Source of the DNA: Austropuccinia psidii
Lineage: Eukaryota > Basidiomycota > Pucciniomycetes > Pucciniales > Sphaerophragmiaceae
Direction: 5' to 3'
NCBI GenBank assembly: GCA_023105745.1
Contig: JALGQZ010000013.1
Location: forward strand, 18,513,105 to 18,577,104
DNA length: 64,000 nt
Shown in pieces: positions 54,634-64,000 of the stretch; positions within the stretch are counted from its first letter, which is position 1, and the number at the start of each line of letters is the position of its first letter. Both the position numbers and the translations under genes were made by a program. Below the pieces are notes generated by a model. That model was not told where the DNA came from. It did not search any database and worked only from the letters and a program-made list of their open reading frames with translations.

Positions 54634-55990
54634 TTGTAAACCACTCTAGAATCAGTAGTCCTAGTAATAGAAACATTACCCCCACTCAGACTGAAAATAA
54701 CATTATCACATCTGAGAGTAACATCAACAGTGACACACTGTGGTTACAAATGTCCCAATATGCTGAGCAATCTGCAAAGCAGGCTACAGAATTTGCAGCT
54801 GCCCAAGAGAGGATGAGAAAAACTCAAGCCTCATTGGAGCAGATAGTTAAAAACCTTCAGGAAGGATATGCTCAACTGAGCAAAGCCTCTGAAGAAACCA
54901 ACAAGAGACTGAATCAAGTCTCTGAAGAACAACACCACAGTAGCAGGGACAGGGAGTGTCTGAACCAAGACATCAACAAATTGTTTGATGCCTACCATAG
55001 CTTGAAGCCCCAACCACAAGGCCAAGCTATAGAGAATCCATATCAACCAGATGACATCAAACCAGATGCCATGTTGTTGAATAAGACAAGATCTCCATCA
55101 CAATACCAGGATGGAGATGGCATGTCTTATTCAGAGAAGGAAGCCTTGAAACAGCTTCCTGAGGCCTCAAGCTGGCCCAAATTCTCTGGATAAGGAGAAT
55201 ATGATCATATGGAACTCATAGATTATATTGATGGACTCTTCATTGATGTACCAAGCATACCGGATTACTGGATTACTGCTAGACTGAATACTGCATTTAA
55301 AGGTCATGCAAGTATATGGTACACTGAAATGAAAGAAATCCATGGCAGAAGAAATTGGCCATGGTGGAAGAGTCAAATAATCCAAAAGTACAGTAATGGA
55401 ACTTGGATATGGCAAAAGACCATTTCATTTGAAAATGACAAATACTCTGTGGATAAAGATCCATATGAGTGGTGTCTTAGACAGTCTAAAAGACTTAAAG
55501 CCATTGATCCTCAAATGAACATTCAAATGAGGAATCATAAACTTCTGACACAACTGCCAGGAGAACTAGAGCATGCAGTAAAGTGCAGATGCAACCAAAA
55601 TTGCACTCTAGATGATATAGCCAATACCTTAAAAGACATAAGGAAAAGGACTAATATAGGGAAATTCACCCCATATAGAAGCAATAGTTTCAAAGAGAAA
55701 CAACCTTTCAGGGTAGAGTTTAAAGACAAACCCAGAGAAAAAGTGGCAGAAGTGGCAAAGAAGAAGAATTCTTGTCACAATTGTGGTTCAACAGATCACT
55801 ATTCCAACAACTGCCCAAAAGCAAAGAAAAAAGTCTATGCTATAGAAAAAGTCCCTGAAGAAGAACCTCCAACAGAGGATTCTGAATCAGACTCTATGGG
55901 TGATGCCATCAGGGAACCATCTGATGAGGATCAAGACCCAAGAGAGGAATTTCTAGTGGAATACCAAGAGGAAACCCCACTAGAAATCCA
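53913..55990 (+). pseudogene. Gypsy-1 gag
   Basis: ATG at 53913 (MSPAYLRDLGFQ). A long low-complexity N-terminus rich in Ser, Gln and Arg (to about residue 270) precedes a coiled coil (AERMRKTQASLEQIVKNLQE-type, about residues 295-350). A single TAA at 55191-55193 interrupts the capsid (WPKFSG, stop, GEYDHMELIDYIDGLF), which contains WYTEMKEIHGRRNWPWWKSQ. The zinc knuckle CHNCGSTDHYSNNC (CX2CX4HX4C) lies at about codon 620 (55774), followed by an acidic tail. Pol continues in the same frame, so gag and pol form one polyprotein apart from this stop. Confidence 0.85.
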
Positions 55991-57240
55991 GGATATACAG
56001 TTGGAAGCAGGCATGCCACAAGACACTGCCAACAAGAACTTGTGTAAAAACACACAAGATGCACAAACATTCCTGGTTACACCAACCAAAGGAATGGCAT
56101 ACATACATGGAACAGCCACAAAAATGACTGTATGTATTGACAATGCTCAGCACCCATTGATCATTGACAGTGGAGCACACTGCTCCATAGTGGCCAGAAA
56201 TTATCTGGATAACCACTTCCCAAACTGGGAAAAAGAACTCTTGCCCACCAGGGCAAAGAACTTTAAGAGTGCATCTGGAAAGATGACCTCTATTGGGACA
56301 ATTATCAAAGAGATAATTATACCCCACAGAAAAGGTAATATCAGACTCAACCCAGAGTTTGTAGTGCTTGAACATGCCCATATCCAAGGGTTTTTACTGG
56401 GAACAGATTACCAGAGGATGTATGGCATAGATATTTACAATAGTAAAAATAGGCATATGACCATTGGTACTAACAAGGAAAAGAAATTTTCTCTTGATAT
56501 ATACCAGATATCTTCTCAGGACCCACTGGAAGAACTTCTGAAAGAATTCAGAGAGGGACAGTTTAGCACTACCCTCACCAGTAAACAAAAGCTAAGTTTA
56601 CTGAAGATGCTGAGGAAGAATAGACCAGCATTTGCCATTGGTGAAGAACCATTAGGCAAGATCAAAGGCCATGATATAGAAATATATCTGGATGTAGAAA
56701 GGCCTTATCCACCCATGTTAAGGAGACCTCCTTACCCAGCAAGTCTGGAGACCAGGAAAGAGATTGAGAAACATATCAATGAACTCCTGGACATGGATGT
56801 CATTAGGAAGATTGGACATAATGAAATAGTGGAAATCACCACTCCTGTCCTAATCACCTGGCATGATGGCAAGTCTAGACTGTGTGGAGACTTCAGAGCC
56901 CTGAACAACTACACAAAAGCAGACAGGTATCCTATACCAAGGATACCTCATGCCTTGGATAAATTGGCCAAAGCCAAATACATAACCAAGATGGATTGTA
57001 TGAAGGGCTTCCACCAAAATGGAGTTAAACCAAACTCCATGAAATTACTCAGAATTATATGCCATATGGGCATATATGAGTACACCAGGATGCCATTTGG
57101 CATCAAGAATGCACCAGCCCACTTCCAAAGGATGATGGACACCATATTTCAAGAAGAAATAATGGAAGGCTGGATGGTAGTATAGATTGATGTCACATTA
57201 TATACTCAGAGACATGGGAAGACCATGTACAATACATAGA
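55991..57240 (+). pseudogene. Gypsy-1 protease and reverse transcriptase, RT active site broken
   Basis: Same frame as gag. Retropepsin LIIDSGAHCSIVARNYL (Asp codon at 56166) with GFLLGTDYQRMYGIDIY near 56388. RT follows: YPPMLRRPPYPASLETRKEI, TTPVLITWHDGKSRLCGDFR, KADRYPIPRIPHALDKLAKA, YITKMDCMKGFHQNGVKPNS, MPFGIKNAPAHFQRMMDTIF. The YIDD box is destroyed: TAG replaces the Tyr codon at 57183-57185 and the bases after GAT carry an indel, so the second Asp is lost. The rest continues in another frame. Confidence 0.85.
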
Positions 57241-59767
57241 CAGAGTGCTAAGTAAATGTACACCCATCAATCTGAAAATTTCACTCAAAAAGTGTAATTT
57301 TGGCCAACAAGAGCTACTAGCTCTAGGACACAAAGTCTCAGGCCTCAGTCTGGCAATTGACCAGAACAAAGTAGCAGCAGTACTGCAAAAGCCAGTACCA
57401 AAGAACATCAAAGAGATGCAATCTTTCCTTGGATTTGCTAGCTACTATAGAAACCACATCAAAAACTTTGCCCACATAACCAGTAGTTTATACAAGTTAT
57501 GCTCAAAGGATGTAGTTTTTGAAATAACCAAGGAAAGGAGGGATGCATATGAGAGGATCAAATATGAACTCACTAATGCACCTGTACTCATCTTGCCTGA
57601 CTTTGAACTACCATTCAAGTTATATATAGATGCAGCATGCAGCCAAGGCTTGGGAGCAGCCCTTCACCAAAGACAGATTGTGGATGGTGAACCAAGGGAA
57701 GGTGTAATATGTTACATCTCCAGGAAGCTGAAAGATTCAGAAGCCAGGCATGGGGCCACCCAGACAGAATGTTTATGTCTAGTCTGGGCTCTAGAAAAAC
57801 TCCATTACTATTTGGAGGGTGCAGTCTTTGAGGTCTACACAGACTGCACAGCCTTGAAGTCTTTACTAAACATGAAGACTACTAATAGACACATGCTGAG
57901 ATGGCAAAGAGCCATCCAGGAGTATAGAGGGAACATGACCATCATATACAAGGAAGGTAAAAGCCATACCAATGCAGATGGCCTTAGCAGATGGCCACTG
58001 GATAATGTCAGAAGTAATCCAGCTTATGACCCTGAAGTTGCTGCAAAAATTCCTATCCATTTTATGGAAATAGATAGGAAGAAGAACTTCAGATTCTCTG
58101 AATGGGCACCAGGGAGTGGTACCCTTGACAGTGGAAACACTGATTCAGAAGGGACAGAAACCCCCATACTGGGGATAAGTTCCTCAGAACTGCACAATGA
58201 ATTCTTCAATGCAGTACTGAAATCTTATGCTAAACACAAACAGTGTAGCATACTACTCCAACTCCTTCAACAAAAATACAGGAGCCCAGAACTGGAAACC
58301 CAGCTGGAGGAACCCTGGTTGAGGGCCTATAAGGACAATAAATTTTTCCTTATAGATGGCCTGATTTATCACAGAGACAAGCACACCAGTGCACTCACAA
58401 TGATAGACAGAGACCACATCTCTTTAATCCTGCAGGAATGCCATGACTGCCCCTACATGGGACACATGAGTGAGGACAGGACTAAGGAGAGGGTAGCAAG
58501 CACAGCTTGGTGGCCCAAGTGGGAGCAAGAGTTGAGTGAATACATCAACACTTGTGAAAGATGCCAGAAGGCAAATAGAAAACATGGGAAGAAATATGGG
58601 TTGCTTCAACACATAGAAGAACCCAAACACCCATGGGAAACCATCAACATGAACTGGGTCACAGGACTTGTCCCAGGAGGCAAAGAAAACTACAATGCCT
58701 GCTTAATCATAGTTGATAGGTTCAGCAAGAGCATGAGATGTCTACCATGCCATAAAGAGGACACAGCCATGGACACTGCTCTGTTATTTTGGAATAACAT
58801 CATATCCACCTGTGGAGTCCCTAAGATCATAATTAGTGACAGGGACCCAAAATTCACATCTGAATTTTGGACCAACTTATATGACATGCTTGGCACCAAG
58901 CTTGCTTTTTCCACAGCTTACCATCCACAAACAGATGGCCTAGCTGAGAGGATGATCCAAAAAATTGAGGACATCCTCAGGAGGTTCTGTGCCTATGGCA
59001 TGGAATACAAGGACCATGAGGGATATACCCATGATTGGGTCACCCTCTTACCAGCAGTCCAACTGGCTTATAATACAAGCCAGCACTCTACCACAGGAAA
59101 AACACCTGCACTGGTAGAGAAAGGGTGGAATCCCCTGTTACCTGTGGATCACTTGAAGAAAAATCTTCTGACCATCCACCCCACAGCCAAAGACTTCCAT
59201 GATATGTGGAAGAAAGCCTGTGATACTGCTGCCAAATGCATAGCAGAGGCCAAAGAGTACAACAAGCAGAGGTGGGACAAATCACATATGGAACCTGACT
59301 TCAAGGAAGGGGACCAGGTGTTAGTGTCTACACTGAACTTTAACAATCTCAAAGGACCCAAGAAAATGAGAGACTCATTTGTAGGGCCCTTCACTATCAT
59401 TAAGTTGATAGGGAAGAATGCAGTAGAAGTCAAGCTCACTGAGGAGTTTTCTAGAAAACACCCAGTCTTTCCAGTGAGCCTGGTCAAGCCATACTTCCAA
59501 ACAGAGGAGGAAAAATTCCCCTCCAGGAAGAAGAACATCACTCCACCAGAAATAGTGGAAGTAGAAGACTCTCCTGGACCTGTGAGTAAAATCATCAGGG
59601 CCAGAAAAATCAGACTTAATGGAAAGGATCAGAGACAATACCTAGTCAGATTCAAAAACCAGACAGCTGACAAAGACAAAGGGTTGGCAGAGAATGCCAT
59701 ACCAGATGGGAACCTTCATTTAAGGAGATTCAGAGCCTCAAGGAGGACTGAACAGTCTCATCTATGA
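57241..59767 (+). pseudogene. Gypsy-1 RNase H, integrase and divergent chromodomain
   Basis: One open frame of about 840 codons after the RT lesion. It holds the RT thumb ([20 protein letters not shown]), the connection region ([20 protein letters not shown]) and RNase H ([51 protein letters not shown]). The integrase HHCC region follows ([18 protein letters not shown] ... CERCQKAN). In the integrase core the first catalytic Asp is Asn (INMNWVTGL); the second ([13 protein letters not shown]) and the Glu region ([11 protein letters not shown]) remain. The C-terminal region ([34 protein letters not shown]) leads to a divergent chromodomain-like tail ([35 protein letters not shown]). There is no internal stop, but it is not active as integrase. 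Confidence 0.85.
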
Positions 59768-59791
59768 TGAGCCTTTTTTAGAGGGAGGGTA
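59768..59791 (+). other. Gypsy-1 polypurine tract
   Basis: AGAGGGAGGGTA directly before the 3' LTR, the expected plus-strand primer. The equivalent site next to the old copy is TAAAGGGAGGGTA (minus strand). Confidence 0.8.
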
Positions 59792-61229
59792 TGTCAGCCT
59801 GTGACTCAAAACCAGAGCACAAGCATGACAGCCAAAATACCATAAATCAATGGTATAGCCAAAATACCACCAAAACATGGAGCTGAGCCAAATTAGCTCA
59901 AAAGGTATCAAAAGAAAAGGGAAACTCACCCCTTTCTGAAAATATAAGTCCCATCACCATAGGACAAGAAATAACAAAGTTATTCCTGCCCAAAGTTATT
60001 GCTGAGCATAAACCTTAATTTTCACCTCTCATCTAAAATCTAGAAGGAGAGGCTTAACCCCATCAAATGGGTATTCAAAATGAAGCTCTAAGCCAGGGCT
60101 ATCCAATGGTGCCAACCAAACTGAGCTAGCACCAGTATAACTTGAGTCATGGTCAAATTCAGGCCAAATAAGGGTGAACAAAACATTCACCTCTCATCTA
60201 ACTTTTACAGTTTTAGTGTGAGATACCTAAAGTGGGGTCTTTTTGGAAAGAGCACAATCAGGGCTATCTGATGGTGTCATCCATTTCCCCATAACCCAAC
60301 TACAACAGAAGTTATTGGCCAAACAAGCTTAATACAGCTTTTTGCCCAAACCACGCCAATGTACAAAAATACTTGTACATGGGATAACTTTGTCATATTT
60401 AATGATAACAATGTCAAGTTGGGTACCATTGTGTAGAGCTCATATAGAGCTATTCAATGAGCCAACTTTGAGCTTGATATCTCAAAAACTGACAGAGTTA
60501 TGACCATTTTAAGGTCAAAATCCCACCAGCTGTCATATACAGCCTTACCATGGGATAACACCCCATAATCATGAATATGAGGTGTCAACAGACGAAGGAG
60601 CATGTTTTTGCTTCAATACCTCATATGTCAGTCAATACTGGGGTCCCATACAGTTTCTGTACAGCATTCTACGCGTCATACACGTCAGAATCAGGCTGTG
60701 AGGTCCCCAGATGAAAATTTTCACCCTGTATTGGTGAAAACTGCCCAGATGTGGTTTCAAAACCACATCCGAGCCCAAAACAGGTTATACAGGCTGTTTG
60801 CAAACCACAAGCCAGTACTAGAGAGTGAAAAAATCTTCACTTCCTCTACGTGGAAAGGTCTAGCACCCTTGCCACCTCATTTCAGGATAAAAAGGAGGCT
60901 TTTCACTGCCAGAATTGCTTCTTCATCCTGCTCTTGAATAACCTACGTAGTAAACTGTCAAAAACAGTTTTACTATTGGTTAATAATCAGGTATACTCTT
61001 AATTTAAAGTATTGTAGTCTTTATTATTGTAATCCAACAGGTAAAGCTGCACCCAGGGCTTTCAACAGCGCTCACCACCACTATATTTCTATAGTAAAGC
61101 CCTTTAAATTCTTAAATTAAAACTTTTATCATCAATTATATCCTCTTTAAAATTATTTTTACCGTGTCACAGTCATAGTTAAAGCTTGTAAATACTCTTA
61201 TACACCTTTATCATAGACTCAGCCTGACA
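59792..61229 (+). repeat. Gypsy-1 3' LTR
   Basis: Same ends and length as the 5' LTR. After about 60285 it differs from the 5' LTR at many positions, most strongly in the last 250 bases. Confidence 0.95.
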
Positions 61230-61234
61230 CCTTT

Positions 61235-61665
61235 CATCACCTGGGGACTTTTTCCCCAGTTAATTAATATATTGGATTTATTTTTATCCTTATTTTCTTT
61301 TACATTATTAAAGTTAATACTGATAATCTTAAGTCAGTCATTAGCACCCTTTTCTCTTTTCTTTCCTCGCCTGTCAGTGGATATTGGTGGTCATATACTT
61401 TTACTAATTCCATTGTTTTTTCTGGCAGGTTGAAACAGTGAATTGAGGATTCACTTGGTTGGCTTCTTGGCCTTGGCTTTCTCTTATTTTTGGCCTTTGG
61501 CTTCCTTCTTATTATTCTTTGTTCTTTGGCATACTTGTCCTTTGTTTTATTCCTGCTTAAGAAATATATTCCATAATATTTCTTATCATCTTTTGGAGCC
61601 CTCCAAGTGAGTTCTAAGTTTCTGAGTGCCAGGCCACTCTTGCTTCCATAAGAGCCCCTGTGACA
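61235..61665 (+). repeat. Gypsy-2 3' LTR, right part
   Basis: It resumes at CATCACCTGGGGAC and ends GCCCCTGTGACA, co-linear with 43407-43834, followed by the ACATA duplication. GTTAATTAATATA is at 61259-61271. Confidence 0.95.
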
Positions 61666-61686
61666 ACATACATAGAATCCAACTCA

Positions 61687-61819
61687 CAAGGAGGGGTGAC
61701 CAGCTTTTTTAATTTAATCTTTTTTTTTTCTTTTTTTTAATTTTTAATTTTTTTAATTTTTAATTTTTTTTTTTTTAAAAAAAAAAAATTAATAAAAAAA
61801 AACTGGCCACCCCCCCTTG
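61687..61819. repeat. Long imperfect inverted repeat with T-rich and A-rich arms
   Basis: CAAGGAGGGGTGACCAG (61687-61703) and CTGGCCACCCCCCCTTG (61803-61819) are 17-base arms with two mismatches. Between them lie a T-rich and then an A-rich run that can extend the stem. The two mismatches would be G-U pairs in a minus-strand RNA. Confidence 0.75.
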
Positions 61820-62420
61820 CTTTTAAAAGAAATGAGATAAAAATAAGATAGGCTATAAAAAAAAAGTATCATAAGAAATAAAAAATAATATTAAGATGAT
61901 TCCTTAATATATTAGAATGAGATAGAAGAAACATATCATAATACTATAATTCCATTGAGATATAATAAAAAAATATCAAAGTATGAGGATAATATGATAT
62001 ATTTTAATGAGATAATATAATAAAGCTACAATATCATGGAGAAAAAATAGTATAATATTCTAATATCCTGATAAAATAGTATTATAATAGACTAATATCA
62101 TATTACTATGGTGAAATAGTAAATTAATGAAATAATAAAATGATAGAAGTATTATAATATGAAGATATTATTAAAGGAACAACTGGCCAAATTGATCCCA
62201 TAAAGAATATACTTCAAATACTATGTACTTTATATATAGGGTTAAAATATAGGTGTAGGCCCATATGTATAAAAAAATATCAAGAAGTTGAGGAAAATAA
62301 TTTTGGGCTCTGGGAAGAAGGCCTCCTTTTATATTCTCCAGCAAACCTAACTTTCAAAAAGGAAAAATTGATCAAACCACAACTTGGCCAAAACAAAAAA
62401 GAAGAAACTCTGTGGAATGA
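61820..62420. other. AT-rich noncoding sequence
   Basis: Dense ATAATATCATAT-type sequence without a reading frame or a known repeat. TTTATATATAGGG near 62228 could be TATA-like. Confidence 0.4.
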
Positions 62421-62424
62421 TATG

Positions 62425-62497
62425 ATTGGTCAGAGCTTGAATATCCCTTGATTGTGATTGGTCAGAATATGTTTTATCTTTCTTGAATTGTGATTGG
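62425..62497. promoter_or_regulatory. Cluster of three reversed CCAAT boxes
   Basis: GATTGGTCAGA (62424), GTGATTGGTCAGA (62455) and GTGATTGGCTGG (62491) carry ATTGG at 62425, 62457 and 62493, spaced 32 and 36 bases apart in similar contexts. They lie just before the heat-shock-like element. CCAAT is bound by the HAP/NF-Y complex in fungi. Confidence 0.45.
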
Positions 62498-62540
62498 CTG
62501 GATTTAGAGTGGACTTAGAAGACTTAAGAAGATCTCAGAA

Positions 62541-62613
62541 TTTTCAGGAATTTTTCAGAATTTTTCAGAATTTTTCAGAAGATTTAGGAATATTCAGGAA
62601 TATTCAGGAATGT
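62541..62613. promoter_or_regulatory. Perfect heat-shock element with flanking 10-bp repeats
   Basis: GAATATTCAGGAATATTCAG then GAA: GAA, TTC, GAA, TTC, GAA with two-base spacing (62588, 62593, 62598, 62603, 62608). That is five alternating units of the HSF site. Just upstream, TTTTTCAGAA is repeated three times (62551-62580). Confidence 0.5.
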
Positions 62614-62739
62614 TTGGCCCAGCCAAAGATAAAATAAGCCCACTCTCCACTTAAACAAGCAAAAAATCCTTTAGTCACAAGATGAAATGCTGATCTAATT
62701 GCTTATTTCCAGTTTTATACTAATATCTATGCTAATTCA

Positions 62740-63030
62740 GACTCATAAGGTCCTCAGCAAGACCATAAAGTGCTTGTTTCATTGATTATTTCCATTTTTA
62801 CACAAATATGTATGCTGATTTGGAATCATGAGGTCCTCAGCAAGACCATAAAGTGCTTGTTTCATTGATTATTTCCATTTTTACACAAATATGTATGCTG
62901 ATTTGGAATCATGAGGTCCTCAGCAAGACCATAAAGTGCTTTTTTGATTAATTATTGCCAGTTTTACACAAATATCTATGCTTATTTAGACTCATAAAGC
63001 CCGCAATAAGACTATAAAGTCTTTTTTTGA
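62740..63030. repeat. Tandem 83-bp repeats with GGTC/GACC hairpins
   Basis: 62765-62847 and 62848-62930 look identical by eye (ATAAAGTGCTTGTTTCATTG ... GGTCCTCAGCAAGACC). Diverged units flank them on both sides (about 62660-62764 and 62931-63030). Each unit contains GGTCCTCAGCAAGACC, a 4-bp stem with an 8-base loop. Confidence 0.8.
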
Positions 63031-63081
63031 ATAGCCTATTGATGTTTTTTTTTACAATATTTCTTCCTATTCAATTATATG

Positions 63082-63565
63082 GGTCCACTATGACCTAAAA
63101 CTGCATTATTTGGTAGAACTATAACATAAGTTCTTTTTCTTTTAGGTCCTCTATGACCCTAAACTAGATTATTCTTATTATCCTTATTCTTCAAAACATT
63201 CTTATCAAAAAAAAAAATATTTATTTTGATATTAATTTCCAGATACATTTTGACAATTAATTCAACAAAACCTTGATAAATATCTTTATATTTAAATTAT
63301 TTATTCAAAAATTCATTTGGAAGTTGGTCCTCTATGACCCCAAACTGGAAAATAAAATTGAAAATTATTTTCTATCCATTTTAAATTATATTATTAGCAA
63401 AATTATAAGTCCACCAAGACTATAAACTGGAATTTCTTTTTATTATTATTTTTTACTCAATAAATATTCAAAGTCCACAAAGACTATAAACTGAAACTTT
63501 CAATTTATCATTTTTAAATAAATGAATGTTCAATTATATAAGTCCACCATGACCTTAAACTGAAA
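63082..63565. repeat. Array of covarying hairpins followed by TAAACTG
   Basis: Six copies: GGTCCACTATGACC (63082), GGTCCTCTATGACC (63145 and 63326), AGTCCACCAAGACT (63408), AGTCCACAAAGACT (63472) and AGTCCACCATGACC (63541). Each is followed within a few bases by AAACTG or AAACTA. Stem bases change in pairs (GGTC/GACC to AGTC/GACT). The spacer is AT-rich and noncoding. Confidence 0.7.
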
Positions 63566-64000
63566 ATATCAAAATCTTAATACTATATAAGATTATATAT
63601 GAAAAAGTCAAATATATAAATGCTAAAAAAAAAAAAAAGAAAAAACAAGAAAACAATAACAACTATCAATACCTTAAAAATTATAAATATGATGTTTATT
63701 ATTGATATTATTATTAAGAAAATCTCATTCTGAAAAGAAAGGCTTTAATGGTCTTCCTGCTCTAGGTGGCACTTGGACAACTGGTCTGTATGTACTTAAA
63801 AAATATATATATACATTGAGCAGCCAAGGTCAGACCTGGCCTGATGAGGGGAAATAACGCTGAGTTGATTAGAGCTATAGCCTTGTAGACTGCCATTATA
63901 TAGTGTCAGGCCACCACACAAATTAAACCCTCTTCTTAGTATGAATAAGACTCACAATAATGATAGTAATAATAATAATAATAATAGAGCTAAAAAATTA
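63566..64000. other. AT-rich noncoding end of window
   Basis: No gene is seen. An AAT microsatellite (about 63959-63986) and a short AT run (63800-63814) are present. The DUF4100-type element, if it is that large, may continue beyond the window. Confidence 0.4.

Larger units (their letters stand above)
51532..61229 (+). mobile_element. Gypsy-1 retrotransposon, complete, nested in a Gypsy-2 LTR
   Basis: 9698 bp. LTRs 51532-52969 and 59792-61229, both 1438 bp. Target duplication CCTTT at 51527-51531 and 61230-61234 is perfect, and the uninterrupted target is present in the 5' LTR of the host Gypsy-2 (43396-43406). Gag-Pol has one stop at 55191, a stop plus indel at the RT active site, and an integrase Asp change. 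It is the last-arrived layer on this side of the window. Confidence 0.97.
42148..61665 (+). mobile_element. Gypsy-2 retrotransposon (long-LTR subfamily), 3' LTR split by Gypsy-1
   Basis: 5' LTR 42148-43834, internal 43835-50339, 3' LTR 50340-51531 plus 61235-61665. The target duplication ACATA (42143-42147 and 61666-61670) is perfect, which proves that the two outer ends belong together across the nested Gypsy-1. Gag is intact; pol has one frameshift, one nonsense codon and a changed RNase H residue. Polypurine tract AGGTAGGGAGGTAC precedes the 3' LTR. Confidence 0.95.

Noticed and set aside
62740..63565. Possible CRISPR-like array
   Set aside because: The organism is a eukaryote, repeats are imperfect, the spacers are related AT-rich sequence, and two units are simple 83-bp tandem copies.
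63815..63930. Possible tRNA or small RNA near GGTCAGACCTGGCC
   Set aside because: No cloverleaf with T-loop GTTCRANNC or internal promoter boxes could be drawn.

Overview
This window looks like the repeat compartment of a rust fungus (Pucciniales). The most likely source is Austropuccinia psidii (myrtle rust): the Gag and Pol proteins read like the very abundant Ty3/Gypsy proteins I remember from that genome. That identification rests on memory and no search was run. The DNA is AT-rich, except for GC-rich blocks inside one retrotransposon family. I see no convincing host gene, tRNA, rRNA or CRISPR array. Nearly everything is LTR retrotransposon, nested several layers deep.

Four families can be told apart. 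Gypsy-1 has an LTR of about 1.4 kb (TGTCAGCCTG...CAGCCTGACA) and a divergent chromodomain. Gypsy-2 has LTRs of 761 or 1687 bp (ending ...CCTGTGACA) and a canonical chromodomain. Gypsy-3 has an LTR of about 1.8-2.0 kb (TGTGAGCCTT...). The fourth is a Gag-protease element with a DUF4100-like region, no visible reverse transcriptase or integrase, and unusual accessory ORFs.

Layout, left to right. 1-4937 holds old fragments: a Gypsy-1 LTR piece, then the 3' end of a minus-strand Gypsy-3. 4938-11996 is a plus-strand Gypsy-3 that lacks its 3' end. 11997-31240 is an old minus-strand Gypsy-1; it was split by a complete minus-strand Gypsy-2 (15758-24753, target duplication ATAAT) and by a solo Gypsy-3 LTR (25373-27353, target duplication CATTG). 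About 31241-42147 and 61666-64000 seem to belong to the DUF4100-type element and its flanks: tandem repeats, a TATA box, Gag-protease (split by a solo Gypsy-1 LTR at 34156-35592, duplication GAAAG), then small accessory ORFs and hairpin repeats. 42148-61665 is a plus-strand Gypsy-2 (duplication ACATA). Its 3' LTR is split by a plus-strand Gypsy-1 (51532-61229, duplication CCTTT).

Most copies carry a few nonsense codons, frameshifts or lost catalytic residues, so they are probably not autonomous now, but several are only lightly damaged. The features I find most interesting are these: (i) the Gypsy-2 priming site is complementary to a segment of its own LTR, and the pairing covaries between two subfamilies, which suggests self-priming; (ii) a GGGAAAA slippery site sits before the gag stop in both Gypsy-2 copies; (iii) a 68-bp intron in Gypsy-1 contains the gag ATG, so splicing would switch between Gag-Pol and an overlapping accessory protein; (iv) the DUF4100-type element has paralogous accessory ORFs, a perfect heat-shock element in its flank, and covarying hairpin repeats; (v) one LTR is a mosaic, suggesting gene conversion.
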